From assembly GCA_022704925.1 (NCBI GenBank), contig JAKJFK010000074.1:1-7985 (forward strand): DNA of 7,985 bases. Reading direction: 5' to 3'. The DNA comes from a candidate division TA06 bacterium. GTDB taxonomy: Bacteria > Ratteibacteria > UBA8468 > MWAK01. A program made the translations under genes and the position numbers. The notes under the pieces were generated by a model. The model was not told the origin of the DNA. It made no database searches and was given only the letters and a program-made list of their open reading frames with translations. Below are positions 1 to 4,135 of this stretch, piece after piece (positions within the stretch are counted from its first letter, which is position 1; every line of letters begins with the position of its first letter).

Positions 1-640
1 CCAGCCCGCCCGCAAGGACCACGCTGCCGATCAGGGCCCCGCCGAAACCGCCGACCTTGAAGTTGGAGGCCTTGCCTTCGACCCGCGCCGTGTTCAAGAC
101 CCGGGTGGTGCGGACATCCACCAGGCGCAGCTCGGCGGCCACGTAGGCCTCGTTCTTCGAAATCCGGAAGCCGCCGCCGAACTTGGCCGGCAACGGGATG
201 ACCAGGCCGCCGCCGCCCGTGCCGGCCGCCTCGGGCTCAAAAGCGGTTACCGCGCCCATCACCAGGATGTCGGCCCCTTCCCAGGTGCCCTTCGCGGCCG
301 CCTTGCCGGCCTCGGTGTATCCCGACTGGGTCAGATTCAATTCCTCCTTGATCTCGTTCAGGGTCTCGCCCCGCTCCAGCACGATGAACCGGTTGGAACG
401 GAAGAGGGCGCTGACCAGGGCATCGGTCATGCCTTCGCCGATGTCGCCCCCGGCCTTGGCGGCCTTGATCTTGAAAGAGGCCACCCCGACGCGGGCCTTG
501 GGCCCCTGGTAAGCGGCCACCTCCTTGACGCCCGGGCCGCCGGTGGTGACCGTGGTCTTGACGCTCTCCTCGGTGGTGGCGCAAGAGGCCGCCAGTAAAA
601 GCAGGCCGACTACGCCCAAAAGGATTCCCGCCTTCTTCAT
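1..640 (-). CDS. CsgG/HfaB-family outer-membrane lipoprotein (3' end outside window)
   Basis: The first 213 codons are present and the C-terminus runs off the left edge. The ATG at 640 has a good Shine-Dalgarno, GGAGG five bases upstream. Residues 1-19 form a lipoprotein signal peptide: MKK, a hydrophobic run, then LLAASC with Cys20 as the expected lipidated residue. After a Thr/Gly-rich linker, the mature part carries the CsgG pattern: an N-terminal strand (ARVGVASFKI), a helix (GMTDALVSALFRSNRFIVLE), then ADILVMGAVTAFEP and later AYVAAELRLVDVRTTRVLNT. In E. coli CsgG this fold forms the oligomeric curli secretion channel; many bacterial relatives have no curli and unknown roles. No csgA/B/E/F gene is visible here, so a curli role is not supported. 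A Gly-rich stretch (about residues 137-150) falls where CsgG has its membrane-spanning part. The family call is firm; the function is open. Confidence 0.85.
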   Translation of the reverse strand, partial: MKKAGILLGVVGLLLLAASCATTEESVKTTVTTGGPGVKEVAAYQGPKARVGVASFKIKAAKAGGDIGEGMTDALVSALFRSNRFIVLERGETLNEIKEELNLTQSGYTEAGKAAAKGTWEGADILVMGAVTAFEPEAAGTGGGGLVIPLPAKFGGGFRISKNEAYVAAELRLVDVRTTRVLNTARVEGKASNFKVGGFGGALIGSVVLAGGL

Positions 641-688
641 ATCCGCCTCCGGAACCTGAAAAGGATGCCCCTGCCGATCTCTTAAAAG

Positions 689-717
689 ATTTTACCCGAC
701 TTTAACGAAAAAGGTAA
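689..717 (-). promoter_or_regulatory. Possible promoter of the CsgG-like gene (weak)
   Basis: On the minus strand a -10-like TAAAAT (694-689) lies 17 bp from a poor -35, TTACCT (717-712). It would give a 5' leader of about 40 nt ending in the GGAGG ribosome site. The surrounding 641-811 gap is more AT-rich than the genes on either side. The same gap holds a second TAAAAT (741-736) without a well-spaced -35, and a short GGTAA/TTACC stem followed by five T (743-708) that could be a weak terminator for the upstream gene. None of these is strong. Confidence 0.3.
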
Positions 718-811
718 GCCGCCGGGCCCGCCATCATTTTACCATAAACCCCTGAAAACCGATTCAAACGCTTCGGGCCGCCGCTTATGCCGACCCGGGA
801 AACGGCCGCCA

Positions 812-2812
812 TTAAACGCCGGAGAGAGCCGATTCCGCCAGCATCTCCGCCCGCAGGCCGGGGAACTTTTCCCGGAGGCGATCCGCCTTCGCGGTATCTA
901 AGAGCGAAAGGCCTTGCTTCCGCAAAGCCATGGTTGTCCCGATCCAGGTGTTCGTCCAGCCGGTTTCCACCGACCAGGCGCCCCAGTCGGCGTCGGCGGA
1001 ACTGCCCCAGTATTCCCAGAGCCGGTAGTCGAAACCGCGCATCCAGGCGCCGTCCAAGTAAGGGTGTGATTCGGAAGCGATCTGTACCCGGCAAAGAAAC
1101 GCGGCCAGGCGATCCCCGGCCTCTTTCAGACGGGGGTCCGCGGTGCTGCAGAAGGCCTCGTGCAGGCCGATGAAAGCATACCCCAGGCTGTAGAGAAGAT
1201 CGCAGGCCGGATCGCCGTTTTCCTGGATCAGCGGCGCTTCGGTGGTGCCGTATTTTTCGTTGGAAGCCGGCGGCGGATACTGTCCCTTGTCGAGAGCGCC
1301 CAGCCTTTCGCGGATGGCCCCGCCGGGCTGCATGTCGACCTGCAATCCAGCCAGGATGCGCTCAAGCCAGTCACGATACTCGGGCCGGGACTCGATCCGG
1401 AGGAGCCAGGCCAGCGGCAGCAGCATCCGGGCCATCTCCTGGGTCAGGCCGTTGGTCCATTGCCAGCGGTCGGGATAAGCCTCCATGGTCAGCCGGAGCG
1501 CGTTGGCCGTCCGGTCAAGGAAACCACGGTAGCCGGTCAGGGCGTAGGCCCACAGAAAGGCCGCCCACAGGTAGGCCTGGAAATGCGGCTGAAGGTTCAG
1601 GGTTGGCTCGGCGTTCAAGTGGCGCCAGCCATCAACCTGCTGGAAGGTGGCGGGATAATCAAAGCGCTTTCTCCGAAACCCCAGCGAACCGGAGGTGCGC
1701 AGGTTGGCCAGGAGACAGCGCAGAATGCGCTCATCCCAGCGGGTTTCCTCCAGGAGGCCCGAGGCGCAAAGCGAGGCGATCAGGACCCGGGCGTTGTCGT
1801 CGCCGTAAAAAACCGGCCCCTTCTCGTACCAGTTGCAAAGGCCGTAGACGGGACTGGTCGGGTCGGCCTGGATGAAATCCGGCGAGAGCCAGAGATAATC
1901 CATCAGGCGGCCGGCCAGGCGGCGGCTGTCGGGCTGGTGCTTCAGGCTCCAGTCGCAGGCAAAGAGCATGCCCGTTTCGGCAAGGCAATCGGCCCGGGCC
2001 CAGGTCTTCAACCGCTGGCGCCCCGTGTAATCTATTCCGGCTTCAAACCCCTCGATGACGCCTTTAAAACCACCCCGGGAAAAGGCGACGTTGTAAATGG
2101 CCTGGTTCCTGAACCAGGCGGTCAGCCGTTCCCGGGCACGCGATTCGGCCTCCGGCGGCAGCTCGTCCGTCTCGTCGAAACTGGGGCGAACCGTCATCCG
2201 CCAGTTCAACCGAGGCGGACTTTCACCTGGCTCCAGCCAGGCCAGGATGGCGGTCCAGACCTTACGCCAGGACTCCTGCGGACCATAGCGGCCGGTGATG
2301 AAATTGCTCAGCTGGCTGGTGGCCACCAGCAGGCCGGGATAATGTTCCGGCTGGAGGAGGATGGGAAAGGCGGCCGCCGGAATTCCATAAACCGCCCGGC
2401 GGTAGCCGGCGACCCGCGCCGCGGCCAAGTGGGCCGCCCGCGGCTCCACGGGAAGAAACCAGCAGCCGTGCAGGGCCAGAAGGCTACCTTTTTCGAGGGC
2501 CGGGGCGAAGAAATCCGAGGTCACGACAATCCGTTCCCATTCCGCCTGGCGCGCTTCGCCCATTTCCAGGCCGGGCAGGGCGCCGGGATATTCCAGGTAA
2601 AGACGCAGCGATTTGGCCTGGGCGCCTTCTAGAAAAGCCCGGCTCACCGCCGGACCCGGAACGGGGTACCCGTCAGCCAGCATGAGAATCGCCGAGCCGG
2701 CCGCCGCCTCCCGCCGGGCGGTTTCGAGGTCGCCGCACCTCCGGTGGCCGCCGGCCGAGGAATTCTGAAGGGTGAGCCAGAGATCGTTCTTTTCGGAACA
2801 GACAAAAATCAT
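812..2812 (-). CDS. Putative cytoplasmic (alpha/alpha)6-toroid glycosidase-like protein with N-terminal amidotransferase-like domain
   Basis: This 666-residue protein does not match a characterised enzyme I can name. I chose the ATG at 2812 (MIFVCSEKN), with a weak GGGG eight bases upstream. An in-frame extension to 2935 is open, but it only translates the 82-bp repeat. There is no signal peptide or membrane segment, so it is probably cytoplasmic. Residues 1 to about 195 look like a degenerate class I glutamine-amidotransferase/ThuA-like alpha/beta domain: strand ILMLADGYPV, later LLALHGCW, then FPILLQPEHYPGLLVATSQL and NFITGRYGP near 149-178, of the kind found beside glycosidase barrels. Residues of about 215-640 are helix-rich with conserved-looking aromatic and acidic patches: NWYEKGPVFYGDDNAR (about 328-342), YGTTEAPLIQENGD (about 521-534) and FDYRLWEYWGSSADADWG (about 594-611). 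This resembles six-hairpin glycosidases or epimerases. Catalytic residues and substrate cannot be assigned. No promoter is obvious; read-through from the tRNA-Ala upstream is possible. Confidence 0.65.
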   Translation of the reverse strand: MIFVCSEKNDLWLTLQNSSAGGHRRCGDLETARREAAAGSAILMLADGYPVPGPAVSRAFLEGAQAKSLRLYLEYPGALPGLEMGEARQAEWERIVVTSDFFAPALEKGSLLALHGCWFLPVEPRAAHLAAARVAGYRRAVYGIPAAAFPILLQPEHYPGLLVATSQLSNFITGRYGPQESWRKVWTAILAWLEPGESPPRLNWRMTVRPSFDETDELPPEAESRARERLTAWFRNQAIYNVAFSRGGFKGVIEGFEAGIDYTGRQRLKTWARADCLAETGMLFACDWSLKHQPDSRRLAGRLMDYLWLSPDFIQADPTSPVYGLCNWYEKGPVFYGDDNARVLIASLCASGLLEETRWDERILRCLLANLRTSGSLGFRRKRFDYPATFQQVDGWRHLNAEPTLNLQPHFQAYLWAAFLWAYALTGYRGFLDRTANALRLTMEAYPDRWQWTNGLTQEMARMLLPLAWLLRIESRPEYRDWLERILAGLQVDMQPGGAIRERLGALDKGQYPPPASNEKYGTTEAPLIQENGDPACDLLYSLGYAFIGLHEAFCSTADPRLKEAGDRLAAFLCRVQIASESHPYLDGAWMRGFDYRLWEYWGSSADADWGAWSVETGWTNTWIGTTMALRKQGLSLLDTAKADRLREKFPGLRAEMLAESALSGV

Positions 2813-2835
2813 CGGTTTATCCCCGATCTGAAAAA

Positions 2836-2917
2836 TACTCCCCCGCCGCCCCCTGAGGTCAGGGGTTCGAGCCGCATCGGCAAACGGTGAAAACAAGTGG
2901 AGATAGGGGGGCTCGAA
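2836..2917. repeat. 82-bp direct repeat, left copy
   Basis: It is identical to 3149-3230 at 80 of 82 positions, with an offset of exactly 313 bp. The differences are at 2884 (A here, G in the other copy) and 2906 (G here, A in the other). Identity breaks off abruptly at both ends. It holds the short hairpin CCCCTGA-GG-TCAGGGG and, at its right end, 20 nt equivalent to the 3' end of tRNA-Ala. The copy starts 24 bp upstream of the glycosidase-like start codon, so it lies in that gene's 5' flank. Confidence 0.95.
2898..2917 (-). pseudogene. Detached tRNA-Ala 3'-end fragment
   Basis: Read on the minus strand, these 20 nt run from the T-loop to the discriminator base and match the intact tRNA-Ala (3230-3211) with one change: the last T-stem base is C instead of T. 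No D-arm or anticodon arm is attached; beyond 2917 the sequence is unrelated. It lies 3' of the intact gene in the same orientation. This is the arrangement left when an element integrates into a tRNA 3' end, or after a partial duplication. It cannot make a tRNA. Confidence 0.75.
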
Positions 2918-2928
2918 AACACCCGCTA

Positions 2929-3052
2929 ATACCAATTTGCCTTCAAACAGATAGCTTTGTTGGCTGCGTCGGCCGCTTCGTCAGAGTACCTTCAGTACGC
3001 TTCCTGGCGGCCTCCTGGCCGTCGCGCTCTCTGTCCGAATGCAAACCGGTAT
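2929..3052 (-). repeat. 124-nt hairpin-forming inverted-repeat element (MITE- or structured-RNA-like)
   Basis: The terminal arms are 2929-2955 and 3026-3052. As minus-strand RNA, the 27 arm positions give 21 Watson-Crick pairs, 4 G-U pairs and 2 mismatches. As plus-strand RNA, the four G-U positions become A-C mismatches. Inside, GGCCGC (2971-2976) pairs with GCGGCC (3007-3012), and GTAC (2986-2989) with GTAC (2995-2998) around the loop CTTCA. The whole element can thus fold into one interrupted hairpin. There is no coding potential and no transposase. Two readings fit: a non-autonomous miniature element or dispersed palindromic repeat, or a structured RNA co-transcribed with the tRNA-Ala upstream of it. 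The flanks show no clear short target-site duplication. Confidence 0.7.
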
Positions 3053-3139
3053 CGCTCCAATTACGCTAACCTCACGCTTCGCTTTTCAGGTGAGGGGAGA
3101 CCCCTCCCCTGACAGCCCCTCCCCCAAAGGATACCTAAC

Positions 3140-3159
3140 GCGGGGGAGTACTCCCCCGC
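3140..3159. repeat. Perfect 20-bp palindrome
   Basis: GCGGGGGAGTACTCCCCCGC is its own reverse complement. As RNA or single-stranded DNA it could form an 8-bp stem with a GTAC loop. The right copy of the 82-bp direct repeat begins at its centre (3149), so only the right half of the palindrome is present at the left copy. It could be a protein-binding or recombination site, or simply a hairpin in the tRNA trailer. No T-run follows, so it is not a standard terminator. Confidence 0.8.
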
Positions 3160-3230
3160 CGCCCCCTGAGGTCAGGGGTTCGAGCCGCATCGGCAAGCGG
3201 TGAAAACAAGTGGAGATAAGGGGGCTCGAA
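3149..3230. repeat. 82-bp direct repeat, right copy (overlaps tRNA-Ala 3' end)
   Basis: This is the partner of 2836-2917, with two mismatches. Its last 20 bp (3211-3230) are the functional T-loop-to-discriminator part of tRNA-Ala; the other 62 bp are the tRNA's downstream flank. Together the copies bracket 231 bp, far too little for an integrase gene. If this was an attachment-site pair, the element has been lost, was always non-autonomous, or is a 313-bp tandem duplication. Confidence 0.95.
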
Positions 3231-3241
3231 CCCCTAACCTC
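3168..3241 (-). other. tRNA-Ala trailer sequence complementary to its own variable loop and T-arm
   Basis: GAGGTCAGGGGTTCGAGCC (3168-3186) and GGCTCGAACCCCTAACCTC (3223-3241) are inverted repeats matching at 18 of 19 positions. In the minus-strand transcript the one odd position is a G-U pair, so the trailer can form an unbroken 19-bp helix with the tRNA from the variable loop, through the 5' T-stem and T-loop, into the 3' T-stem. The intervening loop of 36 nt contains the tRNA 3' end. This helix is longer than the normal 5-bp T-stem and would compete with tRNA folding in an unprocessed precursor. It may equally be an inverted tRNA fragment with no role. Confidence 0.6.
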
Positions 3242-3282
3242 CTGCTTGCAAAGCAGGCGCTCTCCCATTGAGCTATATCCCC
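3211..3282 (-). tRNA. tRNA-Ala (anticodon UGC)
   Basis: This 72-nt gene folds into a complete cloverleaf read from 3282 down. The acceptor stem is GGGGATA/TATCTCC, the D-arm GCTC-AATGGGA-GAGC, the anticodon arm CCTGC-TTTGCAA-GCAGG, the variable loop AGGTT and the T-arm AGGGG-TTCGAGC-CCCCT. Acceptor pair 3 is G-U, the classic alanine identity determinant (G3:U70), and the discriminator is A. The 3' CCA is not encoded (ACTT follows), so a CCA-adding enzyme is needed. A consensus-like promoter lies just upstream. The T-loop-to-3'-end part belongs to the 82-bp direct repeat, and the trailer contains a sequence complementary to the T-arm region. No other tRNA or rRNA gene is adjacent. Confidence 0.97.
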
Positions 3283-3308
3283 AATCAAGCCAAAATTTTG
3301 GTATGATA

Positions 3309-3337
3309 ATTGTACCCGCGGCGGCGGCGGGTGTCAA
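3309..3337 (-). promoter_or_regulatory. Sigma70-type promoter of tRNA-Ala
   Basis: On the minus strand a perfect -35 TTGACA (3337-3332) and a near-perfect -10 TACAAT (3314-3309) are separated by the optimal 17 bp. Transcription would begin near 3302, leaving a leader of about 20 nt that contains the palindrome CCAAAATTTTGG (3290-3301). The spacer is entirely G and C and mostly a CCG repeat. It is back-to-back with the lipM promoter, the two -35 boxes being 7 bp apart. Confidence 0.8.
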
Positions 3338-3344
3338 AGCCGGT

Positions 3345-3374
3345 TTGCCCCCGGCCGCCGGTTTCTAATATAAT
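3345..3374 (+). promoter_or_regulatory. Promoter of lipM, probably giving a leaderless mRNA
   Basis: A perfect -10 TATAAT (3369-3374) is preceded at 18 bp by a partial -35, TTGCCC (3345-3350). The lipM ATG starts 9 bases after the -10 box, where transcription itself would start, and no Shine-Dalgarno lies between. The expected transcript therefore begins at or within about two bases of the start codon. Confidence 0.6.
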
Positions 3375-3382
3375 CTTTCGTT

Positions 3383-4114
3383 ATGGAAACGACCAAGGTC
3401 TGGAACCTGCTGGATACCGGCGGCCGGGACGGCGCCTGGAACATGGCCTGCGACCTGAAGCTGCTGGCGGCGGCCGAACGGAAAGAGATCGGCCCGACCC
3501 TGCGCTTTTACCGCTGGGAGCCGCCGGCGGTCTCCCTGGGGGCAACCCAGAAGGCCGAGGAGGAAGTTTCGATCGAGTTCTGCCGGCGGGAAGGGATCCC
3601 GGTCGTCCGGAGGCCCAGCGGCGGCGGGGCCATCTTCCACGACGACGAGCTCACCTACTCTTTCGTCGCCCGGACCGAGGCCCACCCGGACTTTGGAGAC
3701 CTGCTGAAATCCTACTACCTGATCATCGAGGGGCTGCGGCGGGGTCTGGCCGGACTCGGGGTCCCGGCCGATACCCGCGGCGGCGCCGGCGGCGGTTCGC
3801 CCGAGCGGTACCTGCCCTGCTTCGCCCTGGCCAGCCGGCACGATCTAACCTCCGGCGGCAAGAAACTGATCGGCAGCGCCCAGAAACGACGGCGCCAGGC
3901 CTTTCTCCAGCACGGATCCCTGCCTTTCAGTTACCGACCCGAACTGGTAAACCGAATCTTCCTTCGCCCCGAGAACTTTTTCGAGAAGGCCACCTGCCTC
4001 ACCGAAACGCTGGGCGGCCGACGCCCGCCGGAAACGGCCGTCAAGCAGGCGCTCCAGGCCGGACTGGAGAGCGTCTTCGGATGTTCCTTCCAGGGGCTGG
4101 AATTCAAATTCTAA
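3383..4114 (+). CDS. lipM: LipM-type octanoyltransferase (lipoate-protein ligase A family)
   Basis: This 243-residue protein belongs to the BPL/LplA/LipB fold. Octanoyltransferases of this kind move octanoate from acyl carrier protein to a lysine on GcvH or a 2-oxoacid dehydrogenase E2 subunit, the first step of making lipoyl cofactor in the cytoplasm. Visible motifs are TLRFYRWEPPAVSLG (39-53), RRPSGGGAIFHDDELTYS (76-93), YLPCF with Cys146, and GKKLIGSAQKRRRQAFLQHGS (159-179) with the acyl-binding-site lysine Lys161. The cysteine favours LipM over true lipoate ligases such as E. coli LplA, which lack it. The short length, without an LplA C-terminal accessory domain, also fits LipM, though LipL-like amidotransfer cannot be excluded. 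A Gly-rich stretch (133-138) precedes the catalytic loop. The ATG at 3383 lacks a Shine-Dalgarno and directly follows a TATAAT box. The gene stands alone, divergent from tRNA-Ala and convergent with uvrA. Confidence 0.88.
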   Translation: METTKVWNLLDTGGRDGAWNMACDLKLLAAAERKEIGPTLRFYRWEPPAVSLGATQKAEEEVSIEFCRREGIPVVRRPSGGGAIFHDDELTYSFVARTEAHPDFGDLLKSYYLIIEGLRRGLAGLGVPADTRGGAGGGSPERYLPCFALASRHDLTSGGKKLIGSAQKRRRQAFLQHGSLPFSYRPELVNRIFLRPENFFEKATCLTETLGGRRPPETAVKQALQAGLESVFGCSFQGLEFKF

Positions 4115-4135
4115 CCGGAAGTCAACCGGCCCGCC

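Larger units (their letters stand above)
2813..3210. other. Gene-free repeat-rich region between the glycosidase-like gene and tRNA-Ala
   Basis: This stretch of about 400 bp has no convincing protein gene. It contains the left copy and most of the right copy of an 82-bp direct repeat, a 124-nt hairpin-forming element and several short inverted repeats. One of these, at 3093-3110, is AGGGGAG/CTCCCCT with a four-base loop. None of the hairpins is followed by a T-run on either strand, so I see no intrinsic terminator for the tRNA here. The open frames across it are short and cross the repeats, so I treat them as chance. Confidence 0.7.

Noticed and set aside
1160-2632. 490-codon open frame on the plus strand, opposite the glycosidase-like gene
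   Set aside because: Its translation has low-complexity, Gly/Pro/Gln-rich composition with no recognisable motif, and the minus-strand frame has coherent domain motifs. Long antisense frames are common in GC-rich DNA.
2813-2935. 41-residue N-terminal extension of the glycosidase-like protein
   Set aside because: The extension reads through the 82-bp direct repeat and the tRNA fragment and shows no domain features; the ATG at 2812 begins the plausible protein.
3140-3186. Rho-independent terminator of tRNA-Ala
   Set aside because: The palindrome and the CCCCTGA/TCAGGGG hairpin are stable but are not followed by a T-run in the minus-strand direction.
3150-3200. Second tRNA gene on the plus strand, suggested by the T-loop-like GGTTCGAGCC
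   Set aside because: No matching 3' T-stem, anticodon arm or acceptor stem can be drawn; the resemblance is the inverted copy of the tRNA-Ala T-arm region.
2836-3230. CRISPR array or short tandem array
   Set aside because: There are only two copies, 82 bp long, with a single 231-bp interval. This is not the size or regularity of a CRISPR, and no cas genes are present.
3086-3337. 83-codon minus-strand frame across the tRNA region
   Set aside because: Most of it is translation of the tRNA-Ala gene and the direct repeat; it is a common false call over tRNA genes.
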